Of a stretch of 15,745 nucleotides of DNA, positions 1 to 6,248 are shown piece by piece. A model generated the notes under the pieces. That model searched no databases and had not been told where the DNA came from. It worked only from the letters and a program-made list of their open reading frames with translations. Both the position numbers and the translations under genes were made by a program. How positions within the stretch are numbered: the stretch's first letter is position 1; the number at the start of each line of letters is the position of its first letter. The stretch comes from RGIG3040 sp964410675 (GTDB lineage Bacteria > Bacillota > Clostridia > Lachnospirales > Lachnospiraceae): positions 1-15,745 of the forward strand of contig CAYPIB010000068.1 of assembly GCA_964410675.1 (NCBI GenBank), read 5' to 3'.

Positions 1-785
1 CCGCCGGCTGCATAACGGCCGCTCTCATTTTAGTGTTTGGTGGAGTGGATTATAATTTATTCAGAAACATACAGCCGGACGCAATTGAAAGTTTAGCATC
101 CTTTGGGCCGTTTGCGATTCCAAAATTTTCATTTCCAAACGTCTTTGACGGCAAAATTGCACTGGCATCTATTTTGGCAATTATGCCTGTTGCAATTGCA
201 ACAATTCCGGAATCTACGGCACATATGTATCAGCTTGATATTTATGTAAATAATCTGGCAAAGAAAAAGGAAAAAGGTAAAAAATATGACCTGATTTCAA
301 AATTACACTTAAACTTAATCGGAGATGGTATCGGAGATATGATAACCGGTTTAATCGGGGGACCGGCAGGAACTAATTATGGTGAAAATATTAGTACAAT
401 GGCAATTACAAAGGTTTTCTCCGTTCCGGTTCTTTTTGCGGCATCTATAATTGCAATGATAGTTTCTTGTTTTACTCCGCTTATCCAGTGCATTTACGGT
501 ATTCCTACTGCGGTCATCGGTGGTTTGGAGATTTATTTATTCGGAGCGATTGCGGCACAGGGGATTGCAATTTTGATCGATAAGAAGTGTGATATGTTTG
601 ATTCAAAAAATATTGCAGTCATTGCATGTGTTATGGTAATCGGTATTGGCGGTCAATATGCATTCGGCGGAAATATTCCATTTTTTGGAATTAACATTCC
701 TTGCATTGCCGGTGCTGCTATTTTTGGTATTCTGTTAAATTTACTTCTTAGTATTGGAGAAAATAAGGGTCTAAATGATAAATAA
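1..785 (+). CDS. uraA: Uracil/xanthine permease (NCS2 family), 3' part only
   Basis: This is a proton-coupled nucleobase importer of the inner membrane, most like uracil permeases. The reading frame is open to the left window edge (from base 3), so the N-terminal part is missing; a GTG at 33 is an internal Val, not a start. About 260 residues are visible. The segment IPESTAHM and the later GGPAGTNYGENIST match the conserved loop and helix-10 signature of the NCS2 family (the Glu and the NYGEN stretch line the substrate site in UraA). Several long hydrophobic segments follow, ending in a short charged tail after IGENKGLNDK. There is no hairpin terminator after the stop at 783-785. The choice of uracil over xanthine as substrate comes from overall resemblance, not a decisive residue. 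Confidence 0.88.
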   Translation, partial: AGCITAALILVFGGVDYNLFRNIQPDAIESLASFGPFAIPKFSFPNVFDGKIALASILAIMPVAIATIPESTAHMYQLDIYVNNLAKKKEKGKKYDLISKLHLNLIGDGIGDMITGLIGGPAGTNYGENISTMAITKVFSVPVLFAASIIAMIVSCFTPLIQCIYGIPTAVIGGLEIYLFGAIAAQGIAILIDKKCDMFDSKNIAVIACVMVIGIGGQYAFGGNIPFFGINIPCIAGAAIFGILLNLLLSIGENKGLNDK

Positions 786-820
786 AAGGTAATTATGCAC
801 AAACAATCAGAGGAAAATAT

Positions 821-901
821 ATGCAATACAACCAAAAATTTGATGAAAATGCCGATGACCCTTACAAAATGCTCGAAAAATTGTTACACTTATATAAGTA
901 G
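821..901 (+). CDS. Possible 26-residue small protein between the permease and carD
   Basis: A short reading frame starts at ATG 821 with an AGAGGA ribosome-binding-like stretch at 809-814 and runs to TAG at 899-901. The product would be acidic at its N-terminal half (FDENADDPYKM) and amphipathic at its C-terminal end (MLEKLLHLYK). I do not recognise it. A second overlapping frame begins at ATG 795 with a weaker AAAGG upstream, so the assignment is uncertain. The perfect 12-base palindrome ACTTATATAAGT at 888-899 lies inside its last codons, so the stretch may be carD regulatory DNA instead. Confidence 0.25.
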   Translation: MQYNQKFDENADDPYKMLEKLLHLYK

Positions 902-942
902 AACTTATTAATGAAGCAAATGATTGGTAAGGAGCTGTGAAA

Positions 943-1449
943 GTGTTTGAAGTTAAAGATTACATTATTTATGGAAACCATGGAGTATGTAAAGTAGAGG
1001 CTGTCGGTAAATTGGATTCGGCTGGTACGGCAAAAGATCGACTGTACTATACGCTCGAACCCGTATATCAAAATGGTAGTAAAATTTTTACACCGGTAGA
1101 CAATGAAAAGGTGATGATCCGAGCAGTACTCAGCAAAGAAGAGGCAATTGAGTTGATTGATGACATTAAAAACATTGATTCATTGTGGATTACCGATGAA
1201 AAAAGAAGAGAGAGCGACTACAAGGAAGCATTCAAAAAAAATGACTGCAGAGAACTTGTAAAGATTATTAAAACAATTTATTCGCGAAAGCAAACTCGGA
1301 TTGCAGAAGGCAAAAAAGTAACAGCCAGCGATGAGAGGTATTTTCGTATGGCAGAGGAGACACTCTGTGGAGAACTGGCAATTCCTCTTAAAATGGAAAA
1401 GGAAGAAGTAAAGCAGTTTGTTTCAGACAGAGTAAAAGAAATAAATTAA
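943..1449 (+). CDS. CarD/CdnL-family transcription regulator
   Basis: CarD-family proteins bind the RNA polymerase beta subunit through an N-terminal Tudor-like domain and contact promoter DNA with a helical C-terminal domain, stabilising open complexes. The start FEVKDYIIYGNHGVCKVEAVG is the typical RID-domain opening (about residues 1-60), followed by YYTLEPVYQNGSKIFTPVDN. From about residue 65 the protein is helical and charged, with the family-typical SKEEAIELIDDI, RKQTRIAEGKKVTASDERYF and a Lys/Glu-rich end. It has 168 residues, normal for the family. I chose GTG 943 because AAGGAG at 929-934 sits 8 bases before it; the in-frame GTG at 937 would leave only 2 bases. A terminator follows directly. 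Its regulon cannot be read from the sequence. Confidence 0.85.
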   Translation: MFEVKDYIIYGNHGVCKVEAVGKLDSAGTAKDRLYYTLEPVYQNGSKIFTPVDNEKVMIRAVLSKEEAIELIDDIKNIDSLWITDEKRRESDYKEAFKKNDCRELVKIIKTIYSRKQTRIAEGKKVTASDERYFRMAEETLCGELAIPLKMEKEEVKQFVSDRVKEIN

Positions 1450-1460
1450 TTTTAATTAAT

Positions 1461-1513
1461 AAAAATTCAGTCTTGCTTTTGTACAATTGTACGGGGTATA
1501 GACTGATTTTTTA
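1461..1513 (+). terminator. Terminator after the carD-family gene
   Basis: CAGTCT (1468-1473) pairs with AGACTG (1500-1505), extended outward by A-rich against T-rich flanks, with TTTTTT at 1507-1512. The loop is unusually long and itself holds the perfect palindrome GTACAATTGTAC (1481-1492), which would form an inner hairpin. Confidence 0.7.
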
Positions 1514-1534
1514 TTTGAAAAATTTATCCAGTGA

Positions 1535-1563
1535 TTGACGTTTTCTTTTCATAATGTTAATAT
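1535..1563 (+). promoter_or_regulatory. Sigma-A promoter of the rubrerythrin operon
   Basis: TTGACG (1535-1540) is a 5/6 match to the -35 consensus, separated by 17 bases from TAATAT (1558-1563), a plausible -10. It lies between the carD terminator and the rubrerythrin gene, leaving a leader of about 110 bases. Confidence 0.6.
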
Positions 1564-1579
1564 AAAATATAAAGAATAT

Positions 1580-1594
1580 TAGTAATTATTATTG
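1580..1594 (+). promoter_or_regulatory. PerR-like operator upstream of rubrerythrin
   Basis: TAGTAATTATTATTG matches 11 of the 14 specified positions of the PerR box TTATAATNATTATAA, and its core TAATTATTA (1583-1591) is a perfect palindrome. It lies just downstream of the predicted transcription start, where a repressor would block the promoter. Rubrerythrin genes are known PerR targets in clostridia. The surrounding A/T richness lowers the weight of the match. Confidence 0.4.
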
Positions 1595-1679
1595 TTATTG
1601 CAACACAATTATGAAGGATAAGAAGGCAGTGGAAAGGTTATTATAACTATTAAATTATAAAAATAAGGAGGAAATTAAA

Positions 1680-2518
1680 ATGGAAAGATGGCGTTGTACA
1701 GTATGCGGTTATATTCATGAAGGGACATTACCGGAAGACTTTACGTGTCCGGTTTGTAAGCAGCCGGCATCAAAATTTGAAAAAATTGAAGAGCTGGCAG
1801 CAAAAAATATTTATGAAGGGACAAAGACAGAAAAGAACTTGCAGGAGGCTTTTGCCGGTGAGAGCCAAGTGAGAAATAAATACACTTACTTTGCTAACAT
1901 TGCAAGCCAGGAAGGATATGATCAGTTGGCAGAACTTTTCTTAAAAACAGCAGATGAAATTTCTTCCAATATTTTTGCAAAAAAATCGAGTGCGGTGTGC
2001 GCCCGATTTTGAATTTTAAAAGAGGGTGTTCGGCTTATTCGTGATAGAGCTTTGCCGTCTGGTATTTGGGTGTCGTCNNNNNNNNNNAGGAAGGATATGA
2101 TCAGTTGGCAGAGCTTTTCTTAAAAACAGCAAGAAATGAGCAGGAGCATGCCAGAGTTTGGTTTCAGGAATTAGGACGTTTAGGTAAAACCGCAGACAAT
2201 CTGTTAGCAGCGGCAGAAGGCGAAAATTATGAATGGACAGATATGTATGACCGTTTTGCCAAAGATGCTGATGAAGAAGGCTTTCCGGACTTAGCTGAGA
2301 AGTTTAGAAAAGTAGCGGCGATTGAAAAAACACATGAAGAAAGATATCGGGCTCTGCTTAAAAATGTTGAAATGCAGCAAGTATTTGAAAAAGCGGAGGA
2401 GTGTATGTGGGAATGCCGCGTCTGCGGACATCTTGTAGTCGGTAAAAAAGCGCCTGAAACTTGTCCTGTATGCGGCATGAGTCAAAGCTTTTTCGAAGTA
2501 AGAAAAGAAAACTATTAA
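1680..2518 (+). CDS. rbr: Rubrerythrin with N- and C-terminal rubredoxin modules, interrupted by a scaffold gap
   Basis: Rubrerythrin reduces hydrogen peroxide in the cytoplasm of anaerobes at a di-iron site fed by rubredoxin-type iron. As written, the frame breaks: 1680-1952 is correct, 1953-2077 is unrelated sequence reaching a stop at 2010-2012, 2078-2087 are N, and a 44-base repeat (2088-2131) re-enters the gene. Joining 1680-1952 to 2132-2518 is in frame and gives 219 residues. In that model Cys6, 9, 23 and 26 form an N-terminal rubredoxin-like module, the ferritin-like domain has its ligands in EAFAGES, NEQEHARVW, EGENYEW and IEKTHEERY, and Cys186, 189, 202 and 205 form the C-terminal rubredoxin module. 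AAGGAGG at 1665-1671 sets the ATG start. It is probably intact in the real genome; the interruption looks like an assembly problem, though an insertion in part of the population is possible. The desulfoferrodoxin gene follows after 25 bases. Confidence 0.88.
1909..1952 (+). repeat. 44-base direct repeat, copy 1 (rubrerythrin)
   Basis: This stretch, encoding EGYDQLAELFLKTA of rubrerythrin, recurs at 2088-2131 with one mismatch (A at 1934, G at 2113). The two copies flank unrelated sequence and a run of N. The offset is 179 bases, which is not a multiple of 3. It looks like overlapping contig ends rather than a biological duplication. Confidence 0.9.
1953..2077. other. Unrelated sequence at a contig end, inside rubrerythrin
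   Basis: From 1953 the sequence leaves rubrerythrin abruptly, and the part after about 1985 is richer in G+C than its neighbours. It contains a hairpin at 1982-2010 (AAAATCG against CGATTTT, with GTGC/GCGC inside). On the minus strand one frame ends PKYQTAKLYHE followed by TAA, and this hairpin lies just downstream with seven T beyond it. That layout resembles the 3' end of a gene plus terminator, as at the end of an insertion sequence, but I cannot name the gene. It may come from elsewhere in the genome or from a misassembled read. Confidence 0.6.
1979..2010 (-). terminator. Terminator-like hairpin in the foreign contig tail
   Basis: On the minus strand AAAATCG (2010-2004) pairs with CGATTTT (1988-1982), with an inner four-pair stem including one G-T pair, one A/C mismatch between the stems, and a 5-base loop. 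It is followed by a run of seven T (complement of 1985-1979). The sequence probably does not belong at this chromosomal position. Confidence 0.45.
2078..2087. other. Scaffold gap (10 N)
   Basis: Ten unresolved bases join two contigs; the true distance is unknown. A frame drawn across them from 2066 begins in the foreign tail, so its first residues are meaningless. Confidence 0.98.
2088..2131 (+). repeat. 44-base direct repeat, copy 2 (rubrerythrin)
   Basis: Second copy of the 1909-1952 sequence, starting immediately after the N run. It continues correctly into the di-iron ExxH motif NEQEHARVW, so this copy belongs to the intact downstream part of the gene. Confidence 0.9.
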
Positions 2519-2543
2519 CACGAATGAAATGGGAGGAAAGACT

Positions 2544-2918
2544 ATGGAAATAAAATATTATATTTGTGATACTTGTAAAAAAATCGTTGCAATTGTAAAG
2601 GATGCGCCGGTTCCGACTATGTGCTGTGGAAAGCCGATGAGGGAAATTATACCGGGAACAACAGATGCGGCAGTAGAAAAACATGTGCCGGTAGTAAAAC
2701 AAGAGGGACGATCTGTAGAAGTTTCGATTGGCGAAGTGACTCATCCAATGCTGGAAGAGCATTTTATTGAATGGATTTCAATTGAAACAAAGGAAGGATA
2801 TCAAATCAAAAAGTTAACACCTGCCAGTGAGCCGAAGGCAGTATTTGTATTAAGTGAAACAGATGAATTGGCAGCGGCATATGAATATTGTAATATACAT
2901 GGACTGTGGAAAAAATAA
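2544..2918 (+). CDS. dfx: Desulfoferrodoxin (superoxide reductase, 2Fe type)
   Basis: This cytoplasmic enzyme reduces superoxide to peroxide without making oxygen; the neighbouring rubrerythrin then removes the peroxide, so the pair forms a complete anaerobic detoxification route. The 124 residues contain an N-terminal desulforedoxin module with Cys8, Cys11, Cys27 and Cys28 (CDTC and CCGKPM) and a C-terminal superoxide-reductase domain. The catalytic iron ligands are visible as His47 (EKHVP, including the conserved Glu-Lys pair), His67 and His73 (HPMLEEHFIEW), and Cys116 and His119 (YCNIHGLW). I start at ATG 2544 because GGAGG at 2532-2536 lies 7 bases upstream; an in-frame ATG at 2529 overlaps this ribosome binding site. 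It is co-transcribed with rubrerythrin and followed by a strong terminator. Confidence 0.95.
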   Translation: MEIKYYICDTCKKIVAIVKDAPVPTMCCGKPMREIIPGTTDAAVEKHVPVVKQEGRSVEVSIGEVTHPMLEEHFIEWISIETKEGYQIKKLTPASEPKAVFVLSETDELAAAYEYCNIHGLWKK

Positions 2919-2920
2919 AA

Positions 2921-2961
2921 TTTTATGGCAGGGTGACAGCTTAATCACCCTGCCATTTTTT
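2921..2961 (+). terminator. Strong terminator closing the rubrerythrin-desulfoferrodoxin operon
   Basis: A perfect 12-base inverted repeat, ATGGCAGGGTGA (2925-2936) and TCACCCTGCCAT (2945-2956), has an 8-base loop and a T run through 2961. Confidence 0.93.
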
Positions 2962-2987
2962 AAACCCAAATTTAAAAGGAACAATAT

Positions 2988-3305
2988 ATGGAAAAAAATA
3001 CTTTTGAACGAATATATGATGTAATAAAACAAATCCCCAGGGGAAACGTAGCAAGCTATGGCCAGGTGGCACAGCTTGCGGGAAATAAGCGTTGGTCCAG
3101 AGTGGTTGGTTATGCGCTGCATGCCATTTCCGATCCTGATATCATACCGTGTCACAGAGTTGTTACGAGGGAGGGAAAAACCTCCAAAGCCTTTGCGCTG
3201 GATGGAGTTGATCATCAGAGAGAGCTGTTAGAAGCCGAAGGCGTTTCTTTTGAAAATGGCTGTGTAAATATGAAACAGTTTCAGTGGGATACACCATGGG
3301 CATAA
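2988..3305 (+). CDS. MGMT-family protein (single DNA-binding/alkyltransferase domain)
   Basis: The 105 residues correspond only to the C-terminal domain of O6-alkylguanine-DNA alkyltransferase. The opening FERIYDVIKQIPRGNVASYGQVAQLAGN holds the recognition helix, RWSRVVGYALHA contains the conserved arginine that flips out the damaged base (Arg38), and PCHRVV carries the reactive cysteine (Cys55). Alkyltransferase-like proteins have Trp or another residue at that Cys, so this one keeps the potential to accept an alkyl group. It lacks the N-terminal ribonuclease-H-like domain of Ogt and Ada. Its role is presumably sensing or repair of O6-alkylguanine; this is inferred from the family. An AAAGGA element precedes the ATG. 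It stands alone between a terminator and a convergent HxlR gene. Confidence 0.9.
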   Translation: MEKNTFERIYDVIKQIPRGNVASYGQVAQLAGNKRWSRVVGYALHAISDPDIIPCHRVVTREGKTSKAFALDGVDHQRELLEAEGVSFENGCVNMKQFQWDTPWA

Positions 3306-3311
3306 AAGGAC

Positions 3312-3698
3312 TTAGTCTTTCGGATTTCCGACAGGCTTAATTATGCCGTCCTTCATAGAACATGCCGGACATTTTCCCTCCTCCTGCATCAACCCAGAAC
3401 CCCACTGATACATTGCTTCCAATATCGGAAAAAGGCTTTTCCCGCGCTTGGTTAGAGAATATTCAACCTTTGGTGGTACAACCGGATAAACTTCACGATG
3501 AATTAAGCCATCACTTTCAAGCTCCCTTAATTGCTGAGTCAGCATTTTGGGAGTTGCTTCCGGTACCAGTTTTCTTAATTCATTAAAACGTAAAATACGA
3601 TTTGTTAAATGCCAAAGCAAAAGCGATTTATATTTTCCCCCAATGAGTTGAAGTGTAACCGAAACCGGACAATTTTTGTTTCTTTCTTTATCAATCAT
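3312..3698 (-). CDS. HxlR-family winged-helix transcription regulator
   Basis: The 128-residue protein has the standard HxlR layout: the signature NCPVSVTLQLIGGKYKSLLLWHL (Cys10 is the family's frequent redox- or electrophile-sensing cysteine), a helix-turn-helix in RFNELRKLVPEATPKMLTQQLRELE, the wing GLIHREVYPVVPPKVEYSLT, and a C-terminal dimerisation helix. It carries an additional CPAC near the end. AAAGGAG (complement of 3703-3709) precedes the ATG. It diverges from copA over a 176-base spacer with an inverted repeat, so it probably represses itself and may control copA. HxlR proteins are not the usual copper sensors (CsoR, CopY), so the link to copper is only positional. It converges with the MGMT gene, 6 bases apart. 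Confidence 0.9.
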   Translation of the reverse strand: MIDKERNKNCPVSVTLQLIGGKYKSLLLWHLTNRILRFNELRKLVPEATPKMLTQQLRELESDGLIHREVYPVVPPKVEYSLTKRGKSLFPILEAMYQWGSGLMQEEGKCPACSMKDGIIKPVGNPKD

Positions 3699-3750
3699 AA
3701 CGTCTCCTTTTGTATTAGTTTTTTTAAATAGTTGCAGAAAAAAAGTTAAC

Positions 3751-3768
3751 AGTATCTTTTAGGGTACT
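3751..3768. promoter_or_regulatory. Possible HxlR operator (inverted repeat)
   Basis: AGTATC (3751-3756) and GGTACT (3763-3768) form a 5/6 inverted repeat. On the minus strand TTGTAA and TACTGT, 17 bases apart, flank and overlap this repeat as a possible HxlR promoter. That is the arrangement expected for autorepression, although the promoter match is modest. Confidence 0.35.
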
Positions 3769-3789
3769 ATGTTACAAAATAGTGCATTA

Positions 3790-3817
3790 TTGCTAAAAGA
3801 TTTATTAGTGATAAAAT
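3790..3817 (+). promoter_or_regulatory. Probable copA promoter
   Basis: TTGCTA (3790-3795), a 16-base spacer and TAAAAT (3812-3817) give a good sigma-A-type match about 55 bases ahead of the copA start. I see no TACANNTGTA CopY box or CueR-type palindrome nearby. Confidence 0.45.
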
Positions 3818-3874
3818 GATAACAGGCAATTAAATATTTGTCAATTTGCTAATACTAAGAAAAGGAGGCATAAT

Positions 3875-6154
3875 ATGAAAAAAGAAAATTTTGATATAAT
3901 AGGTATGGCATGCTCAGCATGTTCAAGTCGATTGGAAAAAGCGATATCAAAAATGGATGGTATGGCAGAAGTTAGCGTTAACTTACTCAAAAACAATATG
4001 ACGGTTTCCTATGATGAGAAAATTTTAAATACTGCGGCTATCATTGAAAAAGTAGAAGAAATAGGATTTGAAGCTATGCTTCATAGAGAAATGAATAAAA
4101 AAAAAGAGGTGACACCTAACGACATTGCGGCCTCAGAAACATCAAAAACTAAAAAGCGGCTTATTATATCTGCCATTTTTACAGTTCCATTATTTTATAT
4201 TGCAATGGGTGAAATGGCGGGGTGGCCGCTGCCTGCTTTTTTAACAGGGATGGATAATGTAATGATTTTTGCGTTTACTCAATTTTTACTTGTACTTCCT
4301 GTTATGATTGCAGGAAGCAATTATTTTACAAAGGGACTAAAAAATTTAGTAAAGCGTTCTCCCAATATGGATTCATTGATTGCGCTAGGCTCAGGAGCAG
4401 CATTTATATATGGAATCTATGCAATTTATAAAATTGCATGGGGATATGGTCATGGAAATATGGAACTGGTTCATAAATTTTCTATGGATTTATACTTTGA
4501 ATCAGCAGCTATGATTTTAACATTAATTACGCTTGGGAAATTTTTGGAGGCGAGAGCAAAAAACCGTACCTCCGATGCCATAACTAAATTAATGAATTTA
4601 ACCCCCAAGACAGCCATTGCTTTTAAAAATGGAATAGAGCAGGAAATACAGGCAGAAGATATAGTGGAGGGCGATATTCTCATTATAAAAGCCGGTGCCA
4701 GCATTCCGACGGATGGTGTTATTACCGAAGGTTACTCCTCAATCGATGAGTCTGCAATAACCGGAGAGAGTATTCCGGTAGAAAAAAATGCCGGGGATTA
4801 TGTTACCGGAGGAACGATAAATAAAAATGGATATTTAAAAATAAAAGCAACAGCCGTTGGGGAGAATACAACTTTGTCAAAGATAATTCAGCTTGTTGAT
4901 GATGCAACCTCATCAAAAGCCCCAATTGCTAAGCTGGCAGATAAAATCAGCAGTGTATTTGTTCCTGTTGTAATGCTTATTTCGGCTGTGACTTTTATTA
5001 TATGGATTTTGGCAGGACAAAGTTTTGAGTTTGCTCTTTCCATCGCCATTTCCGTACTTGTAATCTCCTGTCCGTGTGCCCTTGGGCTCGCCACACCAAC
5101 TGCAATTATGGTTGGTACCGGAAGAGGAGCGGCCGGTGGAATTCTTATAAAATCAGCAGAGGTGCTTGAGTCTGCCCACAACATTGATACGATTGTACTT
5201 GATAAGACCGGAACCGTTACGGAGGGAAAACCAAGTGTAACCGATATGATTACAGAAGGGATAACCGAGAAGGAGCTTCTTAAAATTGCGGCATCACTTG
5301 AAACGATGTCAGGTCATCCATTAGCAGATGCGATTATAAAAAAGGCCAAGGAGGCAGATATTATTCCGGTAGAGGCAGCAGGATATGAATTAATAAAAGG
5401 ACAGGGAATCAGTGGTATTGTCGAGGGCAGGAAAATATATGCAGGTAACCGCAAGCTGATGGAAAGCATCGGAGTAAGTGCTGAAAAATTTATAAAAAGA
5501 GAAGAAGGCTTTGCCGAGGAGGGGAGAACTCCCTTATACTTTGCTGATGACAAGAAAATATTAGGAATGATTGTTGCAGCAGATACGGTAAAGCAAAAAA
5601 GCAAGGAAGCAGTAGAAAGATTGAAGACCATGGGCATGAATGTGATTATGTTAACCGGAGATAATGCTAAGACAGCAGAAGCAATACGCCGTCAGGTTGG
5701 AATCGATACTGTGATTGCAGAAGTGCTCCCGCAGGACAAGGAACAAAAGGTCCGTGTTTTGCAAGACAAGGGGCAAAAGGTTGCAATGGTTGGCGATGGC
5801 ATTAATGATGCTCCGGCACTTGCGCGTGCAGACGTTGGAATTGCAATTGGAGCGGGAACGGATATTGCCATTGAGTCTGCTGATATTGTATTGATGAAAA
5901 GTGATTTGCTTGACGTTGCATCTGCAATCGGCTTAAGCAGGGCAGTTATGAAAAATATAAAGCAGAATCTGTTTTGGGCATTTTTCTATAATATGGTTGG
6001 AATTCCGATTGCTGCCGGAATCCTATATATGTCAGCAGGTATTTTGTTAAATCCGATGATAGCAGCAGCTGCCATGAGCTTTAGCTCCGTATCGGTTGTA
6101 TTAAATGCATTGCGGCTTAGATATTTCACACCAAATTGGAGGCATACGGCATAA
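3875..6154 (+). CDS. copA: Cu(I)-exporting P1B-type ATPase
   Basis: This inner-membrane pump exports cuprous (or silver) ions using ATP. The 759 residues begin with one heavy-metal-associated domain (about 5-66) with the metal-binding Cys13-x-x-Cys16 (GMACSACSS). Transmembrane helices follow from about residue 90. TGES marks the actuator loop, SCPCALGLATP with Cys399-Pro-Cys401 is the copper-type membrane site, DKTGT carries the phosphorylated Asp443, SGHPLA is the nucleotide-binding HP motif, and GDGIND near 640 closes the P domain. The C-terminal AAAAMSFSSVSVVLNALRLR is the subtype P1B-1 signature helix, supporting copper over zinc or cadmium. Many relatives have two N-terminal metal domains; this one has one. 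AAAGGAGG at 3861-3868 precedes the ATG. No copZ or csoR gene lies beside it. Confidence 0.96.
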   Translation: MKKENFDIIGMACSACSSRLEKAISKMDGMAEVSVNLLKNNMTVSYDEKILNTAAIIEKVEEIGFEAMLHREMNKKKEVTPNDIAASETSKTKKRLIISAIFTVPLFYIAMGEMAGWPLPAFLTGMDNVMIFAFTQFLLVLPVMIAGSNYFTKGLKNLVKRSPNMDSLIALGSGAAFIYGIYAIYKIAWGYGHGNMELVHKFSMDLYFESAAMILTLITLGKFLEARAKNRTSDAITKLMNLTPKTAIAFKNGIEQEIQAEDIVEGDILIIKAGASIPTDGVITEGYSSIDESAITGESIPVEKNAGDYVTGGTINKNGYLKIKATAVGENTTLSKIIQLVDDATSSKAPIAKLADKISSVFVPVVMLISAVTFIIWILAGQSFEFALSIAISVLVISCPCALGLATPTAIMVGTGRGAAGGILIKSAEVLESAHNIDTIVLDKTGTVTEGKPSVTDMITEGITEKELLKIAASLETMSGHPLADAIIKKAKEADIIPVEAAGYELIKGQGISGIVEGRKIYAGNRKLMESIGVSAEKFIKREEGFAEEGRTPLYFADDKKILGMIVAADTVKQKSKEAVERLKTMGMNVIMLTGDNAKTAEAIRRQVGIDTVIAEVLPQDKEQKVRVLQDKGQKVAMVGDGINDAPALARADVGIAIGAGTDIAIESADIVLMKSDLLDVASAIGLSRAVMKNIKQNLFWAFFYNMVGIPIAAGILYMSAGILLNPMIAAAAMSFSSVSVVLNALRLRYFTPNWRHTA

Positions 6155-6169
6155 TAAATATGATATAAA

Positions 6170-6200
6170 TGAATATTAAATGATAAAAATGGAGAAAATA
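6170..6200 (+). promoter_or_regulatory. Forespore-type (sigma-G-like) promoter of spoVAD
   Basis: TGAATA (6170-6175), 18 bases, then GAAAATA (6194-6200). The first fits the sigma-G -35 pattern; the second matches CATAATA at 5 of 7 positions. The same pair precedes spoVAE (10200-10229). No sigma-A-type pair is evident here. Confidence 0.4.
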
Positions 6201-6248
6201 GAGGCAGAATAGAATATGTTTTATATAAGAAGGAGAGGAATGTTTCTT

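Noticed and set aside
862..1071. Minus-strand frame over the carD start
   Set aside because: It overlaps a confidently assigned gene, has low-complexity composition and no plausible start signal.
2066..2518. A separate gene beginning just before the N run
   Set aside because: Its first residues come from the foreign tail and the N bases; the rest is the downstream half of rubrerythrin.
2227..2762. Three overlapping minus-strand frames opposite rubrerythrin and desulfoferrodoxin
   Set aside because: They are rich in Ser/Cys/Phe/Arg, have no ribosome binding sites, and lie opposite genes with clear active-site residues.
3303..3320. Short GACT/AGTC inverted repeat between the MGMT and HxlR genes as a terminator
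   Set aside because: The stem is only about four pairs with no adequate T run.
3699..3874. CopY or CueR copper operator in the copA spacer
   Set aside because: No TACANNTGTA and no CueR-like palindrome is present; only the AGTATC/GGTACT repeat is seen.
4888..5184. Minus-strand frame of 98 codons inside copA (also 4471-4704 and 5314-5637)
   Set aside because: All lie wholly inside the ATPase gene opposite conserved motifs; these are shadows.
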